Of a stretch of DNA of 64,000 bases, positions 26,273-38,300 are shown one piece after another. The stretch's first letter is position 1. Each line of letters opens with the position of its first letter. The stretch lies in assembly GCA_034620365.1 (NCBI GenBank), contig JAQGEQ010000179.1, positions 620,001-684,000 of the forward strand, in the 5' to 3' direction. Source of the DNA: Pegea sp. RAD2-039 (taxonomy: Eukaryota > Chordata > Thaliacea > Salpida > Salpidae). The notes under the pieces are model-generated. The model worked only from the letters and a program-made list of their open reading frames with translations. It was not told the origin of the DNA and did no database searches. A program made the translations under genes and the position numbers.

Positions 26273-29200
26273 CTAAGGTTTTTCAAAATTGTTTACATAT
26301 ATAAAGCTTGAAGCTGATTTTTCTTTTGAATCAAATTTAAGTTTGGGCTCTAAAAATAATTAAAAGAAAAAACCAGTTTCTTATTTTGTTTTAACAACGA
26401 ACTAACCTTTCTCAGTAATTTTATCAAGTTTTGTAAATGAGTATAGGTCACTGTTCCAGCATTGACCAGGATAAACACCTTCTTCATCACTAACATGTGC
26501 ACTTAAAGGGGCTCCTAATATACATGAAGATTATCGATTGACTTTTCAGTATTGTATTCACCTTTTTCAACCACGTTGAATGTAAACATCATTCCTTCAT
26601 CTTCATGCATTACTATGTGGCAATGTACTAAAATTATTCCAACATATCTGTCAGCTACAAACCTCACCTAATTTAGATTAAAAAATAAATTTAATAAAAA
26701 AACTAAATTTACTAAAAATATCAAGCTTATTGATTTTAAAATATAGAAATTTGTTGACCTTGAAATAAACTTTATAGTTTTTAAATTAACTTTATAAAGT
26801 TAACTTACAGTAATGTTAGAAAGAGGGGGAACCAGAATAACATCTCTAAAAGGTTTTCCATAGACATATCCTAATGTATCGTTACCCTTCTCTTTGAAGC
26901 GTTGATCATGTCCACGGTATTTATAATCTTGTTTTTCGGGTCTAACAGTTGGAGGTCCTAAAAAGAATAATTATTGATAAAAATAGATGAAACTATTTAT
27001 GTTAAGTAACAAGCTGATGAAAAACATATTTATCGTTTAATCTATTTTGAAGCATAGAACAAAAAATCTTTAATACTTTAAAAGCTGTTTCCTCAGATTT
27101 TAAAAATGATAGAAGTAAATTTCAACACAAAAAATATAAATATTTTTATGGAACTTGTCAATTTTAACTAATTACTTCAAAATGGTTCAAAGCTAATTTT
27201 CAGCTAAGTTATAACTAATTTTCAGATTCACTTATGACCGTCAAATTCTTCGTATTGTTTTTCACACAATGATCCGTTGTTGATATCAAAAAACGAGTTT
27301 GACTTGATGCAATTCATGGGTCCTGTGTACTCATTATAACTTATGACCTATACAAAACATCTAAAAATTTATTTTTTTGCCTTTAATAAAGTTTATATGA
27401 GGAAACTAAATAGAAGAAGTCCCAAATTGTTCATTGCAAAAATAAATCAGTAACCTGAAAACTATTGACGTGTAGATGTAAAGGATGTGTAGAGTCAACT
27501 CCTGAATTTACAAAAAACCATTCTTGAACACTACCCACTTCACAAGCATAACTAACGGTACAAAATCAGCTTTAGCAGTTTAAACATTTTTGCAACATAC
27601 CGAAAATAATCACGACTTTTAAATTTTTCTCTGTTAAACCGTAGATTAGAGCTTATTTCTACCATAAATTGACCATCAACTTTAGCTTCACTTAAATCTT
27701 GTAGAAAGTGTGGACGCTCAGGCAGATCATTTGGAAGATTTTCAGGATTGGTTGTTTTTTTCTTTCCTTTAATTACTAAACGAAGCAAAACTCCTTCATA
27801 GTTACTAAGTCCCCCAAAAGATAAATCTTCATTGGAATTATAATTAACAGCTCGAATCTAAAAAAAAGTTTGAGAGTTTTTAGTTAGTTTGCAATTTTTG
27901 ATAAGATAAATAATTTCTTTCTTCTAAGTAACAATTTAAAACTAATCATGAAACGCCTACCTACTATTTAAGTCGAACAAAAATAGCTTTTCACATGAAC
28001 TTATTTGAAAACACTTTTTACAACATAAAATATTAATTATAAATCTAAGAATTATTTCACAAACTTTAACTTCACTTCTAAGTTTAAAAGTCAATGAAAA
28101 AGACACAAACCTCATACTCTTGAGGCTGATTGCATCTTATTATCCAATCAGCTCTTCCTCCTGGAGGAAGAACAGTTTTTCCAAATCTCGGCCTTATACC
28201 ATGGTTTAAATAGATTCCATCATTTGCAATTTCAAGAACTTTGCAATCGTTTTCATGGACAGGTGATCCATCTAGTGTGAGAATTTGAATGATCAGAACA
28301 TCACTCCCTCCCCCGTTCACCATTCTGATCAACAACAGAACTTTAATTGCTATTTCTTTTTAATTTTTTGAAAAAGTTTTCATTCTCCTAATTTGTTGCA
28401 AATTCAAACGATATATTTTGGGAGTCAGCCAACATGCAATTGCAAACGAAGTCAAGAACATATTTTATTTATTTTGATAACTCATTAAATTGAACAATTT
28501 ATTTTTTGTTTCGTAGAAATTAAAGTCTTAACAAAACTTATTTTAATTCTTAACTTAATTTTGCTTTTAACAATTTTATGATAGCCTTATTATAATTATT
28601 TTACAATTTAAAAACTACCTGAGTCTTTTTAATTGACCGACCCTAGCTTCGTACTTCGGCCATAATTGTCCGTTTGTAGTGTAATAATCTAAATTTTCTT
28701 CTGCATAACTTTCTAAGTTGTCTCCATCCGCTAAATGAAAACGATTCAATCTTCAAAAAATCTCAATTAACCAACTTTTCATCATTCAACAATTAAATTG
28801 AATAAAGATAAAAACAAACCTAAAATATGGATCATCCATATTTTGTCGTTGTAGTTTTGAGTATCCGTTCGAACCTTTGTAACATAGAACTGGTTGAAAC
28901 ATTAGCGTGATGTCATGCTGGCAGTTCTGAGGGCATGAAATTTTCCACAAATATTCAGGAGTTTTATTTTCTTCATCTTCAATAACTATGACCCCTCCCA
29001 TACCTCCATTACTCTACAAAAACAGTTTCCGTAGACAGTAAATTTGATTTCAAAAATACTTATTATTATTGATGACATACTTTTAATTGGAAAGATATTC
29101 TATATGAATTTCAATAAGTTTGATTAAGATAAGTGTGTCATCTTATAACATTTTTGAAGACACTTCTAATCTTACTTTGGGGGTTGAAAATTAAAAGCTA

Positions 29201-30413
29201 ATTGATTCCATTTAACACCCTGACTTAGTAGCTACCTTAATAATAAAACTAAGACTTAATTTATGAGAAACTCATTTTTCACTTAGACTAGCCTGCTTTA
29301 AGCTTGACAAGATGCTACTTTTAACAAATATATCTTCATCTTTTAATATTTTCAACTGAATATCTTCCCCAATTCTTTTTATCTTATAAAATATCTGGTC
29401 TCTTCTCTAAGTCTTTGAAAATTACAAGAAGCCAGTTGTAGATTATAAAAAATATTGGAGACTTGTTATTGGTTACAAATATATTTTGAAATTACTTGTA
29501 ATGAGGTTGCTCCTTCAAAGTGAGGATGATACCAAAATGTCCCAGAAGGTTGTTCCGAATCGATGATGTATAGAAACTTATTTAATGTTTTCGGAGCTAT
29601 TTGTTGAAAGACATCATCTTGAGGGGCCTTTTACGAATAAGATTTAGAATTTAATAAAATAAGTAGAAAAATATTTATAATTATCAGAATTTTAAGCAAA
29701 GAGTTGCTTTAAATTAAATGCTTCCTGTACATGTAGCAACAACCATCTTGATTGGTTATATACAAGTTTATTGACAGTTGTACTAAACTTACTTGGGGAC
29801 TCACATGAAGACCATGAGTGTGAAAATTAGTTGTATTTGGAAATCTAAAAGAGTTAGGCAGCCCAAACGGATCAGGGTAGTTGAGATTATTTTTCTATAA
29901 GAAATAAAGTCATAATCATCGGCCAAGTCAGTTCAACAGCTAATATAGAGATCTAATTGGTTATATATATACACGTATTGACTTACAGCATACACAGTTA
30001 TTATTATTAACAAAATGTGTACTATCCAATCTCAAAGTATAATTTGGAAGATTATAATGAAGTTACTCACTATGTTAAGGTGTACATTATCATTCCTTTG
30101 CAGAAACCAGGTAGGTGAAAGAAGGTCTCCATTATATGTCCTTCGTGATGTTTCAAACCACTCGATTTTAACTTTTGTCATTTCAACGCTCAGATTTATT
30201 TCTAAAAATCCATCTTTTGATCTTAACTGTTTTGGTTGCTTAAGGTCTTCAAATCCTTAAAGTTATTTACTTTAGTATACTTGTTTATTATTTTGTTTGT
30301 GTTTACTTACCATGGAAATTGCATGGGTTGTAATTATTACATTCATGCTTCAATAAGCCTCCTTTAGTGATTAAGATGCAAGCAAGCCAAAAAATCAAAA
30401 GTCTAAAAAGCAT
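26273..30413 (-). CDS. Secreted multicopper oxidase (laccase/ferroxidase-like)
   Basis: A three-cupredoxin-domain oxidase that would couple one-electron oxidation of a substrate (phenol or metal ion) to reduction of O2 to water. Fourteen exons close in frame to 654 aa: 30413-30311, 30255-30071, 29894-29793, 29627-29496, 29013-28820, 28750-28619, 28324-28111, 27857-27601, 27551-27455, 27347-27239, 26957-26809, 26667-26562, 26514-26407 and 26349-26273. A signal peptide (MLFRLLIFWLACILI) starts the protein. All four copper motifs are intact: HTHG, WYHPHFEG, HPLHLH and HCHIVMHEDEGM, so type 1, 2 and 3 sites are complete and the axial type 1 ligand is Met. No C-terminal membrane helix is seen, so the product should be extracellular. 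Ending in the previous exon would give only a slightly shorter tail. Substrate cannot be read from sequence. Confidence 0.92.
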
Positions 30414-32815
30414 TTTTAGCTTCTTAAATCTGTATAAACTGCAAAATGTGCATTTATTCCTGTAAAGTTACTCTTTAAAAATAACTTAAGCTAAACTTTT
30501 ATCAATAGCATTTTTTTCTAGAATACATTATCAAGATTTTTTTCACTCTAAAACAAATTAATTAACTCATACTTTTTATCTGCAGTAAAAACTTCACTTA
30601 TGTCTGACAATTTACTGCTTTTAACTTATTCTATTAAACTTATTAGCTGTGATAAAACTGTTCAATACCAATTTTAAGATTAACATTTTGACAGTTTAAA
30701 TAGCCCAATTAATAGCGACAATAAACTTGAAAATAACGCTATATGCTTGCGATTATTTCTAATTATTAAGATAACGTTTTGACACAATGTATCATAATTA
30801 TAGTTTTAAAAAATGAAATAATTTAACATTGTTCTTCTTTTATAAACATATTGTAAAATTAAAGCTGGCAAATGAAACTAGTATAGCTAGAGTTTAAAAG
30901 TTACAATTTGTTATTTAGCAACGCATAAAAAAGACGTGGCTTTGTTTTGGTCCTAATTTAAATCTCACTTATATAATAAGTTTACTTTCCAGTCAATTAA
31001 GTTGATTATTTACCATCATACTTTAGCTATCAAAAATAAGCGATGATCTTACAAAACTTTATCAAAGATCATTTTGTTACACTAAACGTTTTATAGCCGA
31101 GAGTGCTAAACACTCGCCTGCTTCCAGTAGCAGAAGTCATGCGAACCGCTCAAACAGAGCTTTTAATATATATACTACACTGCCTATGTACGTTTCTCAG
31201 AAACAAATTAGAAGATTTTAATTGTCATAATTGGTTTTAGAAATTAAACATACCGTTAGCAAAACGTTGTCTTAATTGATGATATCCTATTACACTTTTA
31301 TTGGATCGCAGTTATTGAGTAAATAAGTTTCATCAAACTGTTTTTCATAAATTACATAATGACAAAATAGATATTTAAAGCAAAGTTTATTTTGAAAGAC
31401 AGGTGAATTAAAACTTCATTTTGGAATAACTTTTCTACAGAAATCAACAAATTAGTAAATATTACTTTAAAAAAACTAAAATTTTATTACAGTTCATGGA
31501 ACCATTTCTTCATCACTTTTTTAGAACCCACGATCGTTAAAAATTATTAGCAGGAAATCTAATTTTTAAAAATGGTTTGTAGAATTATGATATTTGAGAA
31601 ACTTTTTGTTTAAAAATATATTTTTATAAGGTTTGCATAAATTTAAAAATCAATTAAAAAGAAAGCTATCAACTATAAATAAGTTAATGATAAAGGAAAC
31701 TGCGATTGATATCTCAAAGAGTTGAAAAAATGTCATTAAAGTTTTGAAATAATATTTGCTGTACTATTAGGATACACATACTTTGAATAAGCCAACTCAA
31801 AATACAAATTAATTAAGATTAATAGTAAAATAATTTATAGTGAAAAATTTCAACCGGAAACCAGAGTTTTGAGATTGTAAGAAGCACTCAATTGTATTTC
31901 TAAAGCTGTTATTCATCAGGTATCAAACTTTAAGACTTAGTTGTGATAACGGATGCTGAAAGCTCGAGAAAGTATAAAATCTGTGTTCCTGGGTGGCTTC
32001 TTAACCTCGTAGAAATGCTTTGTGGGTAAAATTGTGATTGCTTCTGGAACTAGGAAATACCTTGAACTGAAGTTATCTTGCAAATAATTGGCTCTAAGTA
32101 TGAAATTTAAAGTCTTATACAGATAAAATGTATTTCAAATCACTTGCATGTCACAGGCGATTCATGCTCGCCAAAACTTCTCAATTGGTGAGCAGGCTTC
32201 ATTTATCTTGTTGTAATCTTCTAAAAATGTCGAATAAATGACAAGAATCTGTTATAAGGCTTAGGACTGTTGTCAATGAGCTGAATAATGGTGATCTTTA
32301 CTTTAAAACAATTAGAAATTATGATTAAAAACTAAAATATTATTGCAATCATTTGACATTTTAATTATCAAAATCAAACCTAACTTAAACAGCTTATACT
32401 TTTTGTGCCTTCGAATATTTGACCATGAAAACTCAAACCTCTCACACTTTTCATATTTTCTATCACTTGACAATTCGTGACTCTAAGATGAAGGTCTGTA
32501 AGTGAAGTTTATACCTTAAATCAAAGTGATTACGACAATTTTCACATAAAGTCTTTTGAAGTTTTCAACCTCATGTTAATTTCGGAAGATTACAACTTGA
32601 ACAAAATTTATTACGACAAAAACACAAAGTTAGAAAACGTCATGGAGCTACAAATAACATTCAAAGAAAAAATAAATTTTAAAATCCAACAAAAATAATC
32701 TATTCAAATAAATCAAAACTTAAATACGGATTATTGTAGATATCATCAAACTTAGTACATGAAATGAACAATTTGAATAAAAGAAATAAACTAAGACAAC
32801 AAAATATTGAAAAGT
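30414..32815. other. Intergenic, no gene seen
   Basis: Upstream flank of the multicopper oxidase. The only local structure noted is a GC-richer island at about 31090-31160 with two small inverted repeats (GAGTG/CACTC and CTGCT/AGCAG). No coding exon was recognised. Confidence 0.4.
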
Positions 32816-32819
32816 TAAT

Positions 32820-33331
32820 TTCATATCAAACAGTTGATGAATACAAAATGAAGATGAAGGCTCATCAATTCTAAAAAATAGATAATTAGATGAAGTAAAT
32901 GAGAGCTTGTGAAGAGTTACTTTACAAGGAACACATGAATCCCAGTTACCACTAGCATTATAACACCAATCATCATACTAATAGGATTAAATACATCCTC
33001 CATAACATAGTTTTCCGGAGTATTCGAATGGAAATACACAGGGAACTGTTCCTTGAATACACCATTTCACCTGTTTATCTGAAACTAGTTTGTTGTTAAG
33101 TATTCAACCAACAGGTGTCTTTATTGTTACAACTTACCTAATTGCTTGCCAGTTGTTGTTGGTTCTGTAGTTGTAGTTATGCTTGTTGGCTCCGTAGTTT
33201 GCTTTTGTTTGTAGAAGTGATGATTAATTTCTTTTTTATTTTGTAAATCATGATCTTCATTTTCACCAGGCATTAAATAATCAAAATTAAATTTTAAACC
33301 AAAATAGTAAAAAAAGCATAAGCCCAACCAT
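32820..33331 (-). pseudogene. Fibronectin type II domain protein, apparently inactivated
   Basis: Minus strand. A possible first exon (about 33331-33142) encodes a hydrophobic start, an acidic stretch and a Thr/Pro-rich linker (TTEPTSITTTTEPTTTG). Across a short GT-AG intron, the exon about 33086-32931 encodes a fibronectin II fold: WCIQG, CVFPFEYSGKLCYGGC, eight positions, then WCYNASGNWDSC, with all four cysteines and both WC/W landmarks at normal spacing. Two of the eight positions between Cys2 and Trp are stops (TAA, TAG). The ATG at 33331 is also one base out of frame with the acidic exon, next to a run of seven T. Downstream, an open hydrophobic segment (about 32870-32720) could be a former membrane tail. 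A real gene with sequence errors is the alternative. Confidence 0.6.
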
Positions 33332-33474
33332 TTTATTTATCAAAATCAAAGCTATCTAATACTATTTTGCCAAAGTAAATCATCTATAATTATATATATA
33401 TATTTATATAATTGATAATATTTATGAAGATGTTACTAATATATAATTGGTAATTAAAACATTATTCAGTTGAT

Positions 33475-34360
33475 CTATTTATTTATTATAATAAATGCGA
33501 AGGAGGGTACCTGAAGAGAGTACCTCTCGCTAACACACATTTTCACAAATATCATCTATTTAGTCAAAAATATAGAAAGTAAAAGATGTAACACATGCCA
33601 TTTCAGTAGTCCTCAAAGCATATGACAGTGAAAAATTACATGGAATGTTAATAATATAAAAAAGAAAAAAAATCATAGTTTGGAAATGACAATGTTGGCA
33701 ATATCATAACGGTTCAACTTCTTTTTGAACAACTTGAGCGACTCCGAGATGACAATGTCTAATGGCAGCTAGTTCCATGTACTAATTGTGCGGTATGAGA
33801 AAGTTTTGCTCTGACCAATGTACTAGATGATATAAACTTATTAAGATGTAATGTGCGTCGTCTGAGCTGATATAAATTGAGGGAAGGACTAATGGAAAAG
33901 AACTCATCAAACTGAATGTCAACTAAATTGTGGAGAATTTTAAAAATAAGAATTAAGTCGCATTTAATCCGTTGGATTTCCAAAGTATCTAAATTGAAGA
34001 AGCTGAGATGATGTTTATAATCATCATATTTAATATTAAGTTTCCTGCATACTAATCTCGTAAATGTGGCCTGAACGGATTCGATTTTTTTGATATGACT
34101 GACTTGATATGGCATCCATGCACTGACATTGTATTCAAGAATTGGACGTACGTACAATTTGAAAAGATTGATAAAAAGTTCCTTAGAATTAAAGGTCTTT
34201 ATTATTAGGAAGGCAAGGTTGATTGATTTTCCAAAGATTTTGGAAACATAACTGTGCCATTTAGAGTCAGATGATAGAGTAATGCCAAGGTCTAGGACCG
34301 AAGATACTCGTTGAATAATAAATCCATTGATCGAGCATTTAGTTTTTAAACTCATCAAAT
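33475..34360 (-). mobile_element. 5'-truncated LINE: reverse-transcriptase C-terminus and 3' tail
   Basis: The frame 34358-33759 (199 codons) encodes the region after the reverse-transcriptase core of a non-LTR element: VLDLGITLSSDSKWHSYVSK, KLYVRPILEYNVSAW, KIESVQATFTRLVCRKL and LYQLRRRTLHLNKF. It contains no catalytic YADD, so only the last part of the ORF remains. A frame change followed by a stop interrupts the W-N-x-L-P region near 33770, after which ISESLKLFKKKLNRYDIANI continues in another frame. The 3' tail matches the copy at 17.1 kb. 5' truncation is typical of target-primed reverse transcription. Confidence 0.88.
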
Positions 34361-35331
34361 TTCTACAATTTAAAAGTAGAGACTGTTTTCAAAAATCAAA
34401 ACTTATTAGTTTTACGAAGATAAAACCGTGGATATAAAAGATTGACATCAAATCATTCGATAAAAGCTTTAAATCTAGCAAAATTAATTGATCATAAATA
34501 TAAAACGTTCTTACATGTAACAAACTTCTTTAAACGGTATTTAAAAAACCCTTATTAAAAATAATTTTTATAAATTGAGCGGTTAAATATATGAAAATCT
34601 CATATTCTATTTATTTGTTAAAATGTATATTATTACTTCTAACTTGCATCTTCTATTGCATTTAAATAAATATAAGTTTATTGATTGTTTAGAAAATTTG
34701 TTATAAAAAAACTGAAAAAATATATTTAAAAGACTAAAAAATTAATAATAAAGAAATAATGAAATTTGCATGTTTCAAAAAGTTGATTTTCTGAATTTAT
34801 TATCAGCATTACTACTTAATAGTTATCAAATTGCGTTTGTTGGTAGCTGCTTTACTTTAAAAAAAGTTTGTTTGTATTAGTTAAGGACTGTTGATGAGAT
34901 ACCAAATTAAGATAAATTCAGCCAAACTACTAAATAAACTGAGCTATTTTTTTAATGATAGCTACATCAGATCTCAACTAAGATTTTGTGAATTTTGTGA
35001 ACATAAAAATTATTTTATATTATAAAAGGTTCAAGAATTAGTTAGCTGTAAAAGTAGACTTCAATTTTGATGGTTGTTGCAAATTTGTTCTCCATAAAAT
35101 TATAACTTTTGTAAGCAAGATAATGTTTACAAATAAGAAAAAAATAATGTTTACATAACATATAATTACTTAATAATAACTTCACACATTTTTAAAAAAT
35201 ACTTCTTTTATTTTTAACACTTAAACAGATTTTTATCAGAGCAATCTTTTTTATACCTCTAGAGAAAATTTAATCACAGTTTAAAAGACTCTATCAAAAG
35301 ATTAGCTTTATACAGAAGCTAGTAGAAGAGG
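34361..35331. other. Intergenic, AT-rich, no gene seen
   Basis: Flank between the LINE and the 3' end of CCDC40. It should include the CCDC40 3' untranslated region. Confidence 0.45.
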
Positions 35332-38300
35332 TTAGTTGATAGTATTAAATGTAGATGAAACTCTTCTAAGAGATTGTCTAGCATGAGGGAACTCTTGTCC
35401 AAGTCGATCTAAGATGTTCATGGTATGATGGAATCGATTTTCGTGTTTATCATTCTAATTTTAAAAGAAGATAAGAAAGAATTGTAAGATGATATGAAGA
35501 ACATACCTCTGCTTCTAGGGATTCTTCACTTTTACAAAACTTGTTATACTTACCATCTTTAACAGCAGTTAAATATTTTACTTTTGTTTGTTTTGAAATG
35601 ATTTCATTCAAATTCTGTCAAAAAGCGACAAATGAACGAAGTAACAAACAGAAAACAAACACAATTACTTTCTGCTTGTTTTCCAGCAAATTCTGAATCT
35701 TATCGTCAAGATCTTCTAGTTGATCCTGAAGTTGTTGAATAGTTCTTTGTTTTTCTTCCAGACCTTTTCCGAGGTCTTCTTGACTTTCCTTCAGTTGTTT
35801 AATATCATCATCTGACGTCATCACATCCTAAATCATTCTTATCAATTAAATTTGTGACGTCATCAGTGTTGACGTCACCTTTTGAGTATTTTTAATCTTT
35901 CTTTCAATTTCAGCAAGCTTCTTTTGAAAATTTCCTCGAGTAACTCGACTTTTAGTTGATTTCAAGATCTTTGCATCTCCTTGGTAAGCAATAAAATCTC
36001 TTCGAGTTACAGACTGCTCCATCTCTCGAATCATCGCCTCTTGCTGCTTCATCAATTGTGAATAACGAACCTTTAAACACAACTTTTTAAACTTTCTCTC
36101 TATCTCCATCTAGTGGCCAACCTCCATACGATGAATCTCAGCTTTCATCGCTCGCATCTCACTCTGACCAACTCCAGTGTCGACAGCGGCCCGCGTTTCT
36201 CGAACCAATTGTGTCTTTTTCTCCCATAACATGATCTCTCTCCTAGAGAGGAATAAAATAATAAAAACTGTTTTCTACGATTCACAAATTACTCTGCTTC
36301 AATAAGATCTTTCAAGAGCTTCTCTTTACCATCCACAAGATTTTGTAATTTTTCCTGCATCTCCATCGATTCAACTTCCGCTCCCTAAAAACAATTTTTA
36401 TCACCACATTCACGAATTCACAATTCTACACCAACAATGACGTCATCACGTCTCGACAAACCTTTAATTCGGCAGCAAATTGCTTTTCAGTCACAGCGTT
36501 TCCCTGCTGAATTTCATCACTTGCTTTCTTCTCATCAGTTAGTTTATTATTCAATTTGGACATGGCGACCCTCAAAGATTTCTGCTTCTTATTCAACGAA
36601 CTCAATTCTTTCTCTTCATATTCAATCTCATCTAGAAGTAATCATAAATCAACCAATCACAATCAGATAATCTCTTCTTACTCTCAATTCGGATTTTTGT
36701 TTGAGATAAGATACTTTCAGCCTTCTTCATACTATCAATAGTGACCAGTTCTTCATCTTTTTCACAGTTTAATTTGACAAGACTTTGCTGTTGTCGAAGC
36801 CAGTGTTGTTGTTGTTCAATCAGATTATTTTCACAACTGCTAATTTCTTTGTTCAGATGATTAATTTGTATTTCAAGGGGTCCCATTTCTTCACCCTTAA
36901 AACAGTGAATTAAAAATAAATCAATGAGACTTTAGCTAGTGATAAAAATCAATATTCTTTAAAACCTTTAATTTAAACAAAATTTTACGTAAAAATTACT
37001 TAACTAATTAACAATTTGATAAAAATTATATTAAAGTTTCAAATATATAAAATAGTTATTACGATAAATGAAGAAAAAAAAATCGTTAACTTCTACATTT
37101 ATCACTTACTCCATGATTGCTTATGTGAGCAGCGATCTTTCTGTTCACTTTATCAATTGAAAGCTGCTTTCTTTCAATCAAAGTGTTTCTTTTTGTTGTA
37201 TCTTGCTCGATTTTATTGATCATTTCATTTTTATTCTTTATTTCACTTTCCAGTTCTTGCAATTGCTTCTTTAATAATCTTACTCTCGTCTTGGACTCAG
37301 TATGTTGAAGAGCTGATCTTGCTTCTTCATTTTCTACTGATGTAAGCTCTATCTCCTATAGTAGATGATTAGAAGCTGGAAGCAAATACTAATCACCTAC
37401 TAATTGCTTCTTGCGAGATCTCAGGTTTTCAGTGATTCGAGTTGTATATTGTTGAGCTTTTTCTGATGTTAGCTGCATCTGCATTTGTTCTAATATTTCA
37501 TCTTCTAGTTTAACCTTCTCAACGAACTCTCGTTCAATTTGTTGTCGTAAAACAGTTAGTTCACTCTGCTTCGTCGACTTTTCCTGTCAACCAACCAATT
37601 GATTAGAATGAAAACTTCACTTATCTATCGACTAACTATCTGGAAAGTGTTGCATCTTCTCTCAGTTTCATGCAAAGTTTTGCTGTAAGTCGCATAATCT
37701 CTTTTAAGAGTGTCTTGTTTGCCTAAACAGGTTTTGATGGACTTTTTAGTCATCTGGCAATCATTTTCGGACTTTTTCAACAACACTGTCAACATCTCAT
37801 TCTTCTCTTCTTCTTTTTGAGTCGATCTTTTATAACCAATAATTTCTGTTTCCAAAGACTTGACTTGCTGCCTTGCTAAGCTGAAGATAGATGAAGATTA
37901 AAATAAGGATGATTATCTTGTGATCTTACTTTAGTGCTTCTTGCATTGCTGCATGAGCTTCATCTCTTCTTCTCATCCCTACCAAGCTGGAAGACCACTG
38001 CTGATAAATCTGCTTCTTTTCAATCTTTATCGACTAGTAGATGAAATCAATCACTAAAGTTGTCAGTTTTCATCTAATTATTTCTTTACTTCAACTTCTC
38101 CTGCTGCTTCATTTAAAGATTTTGTAGCAGCGATAGTCTCTTCCGCTTGAGCAGCTCGTTGAGCTTCAAGCATTGCAATTTCTTCTTTCAATTTTATTAC
38201 TTGACTTTGTAAGCGATCCACATAAAGATCCTGAACAGAAGAGTCAGTCAAACAACTTGTATAGAAACGCAACTGATATCACCTGGCGTTTCTTGAAGGT

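Noticed and set aside
26273-30413. Bacterial contamination or recent transfer explaining the multicopper oxidase
   Set aside because: Fourteen exons with normal GT-AG introns and host-like base composition show a resident nuclear gene; ancient transfer stays open.
31087-31160. tRNA gene or structured RNA at two nearby inverted repeats
   Set aside because: Stems are only about 5 bp, and no cloverleaf or box A/B spacing could be drawn.
33127-33327. 66-residue ORF as a complete small secreted protein
   Set aside because: Its apparent Met is a TTG codon, and the frame runs through a GT donor at the Thr/Pro-rich end; it is better read as the first exon of the fibronectin II relic.
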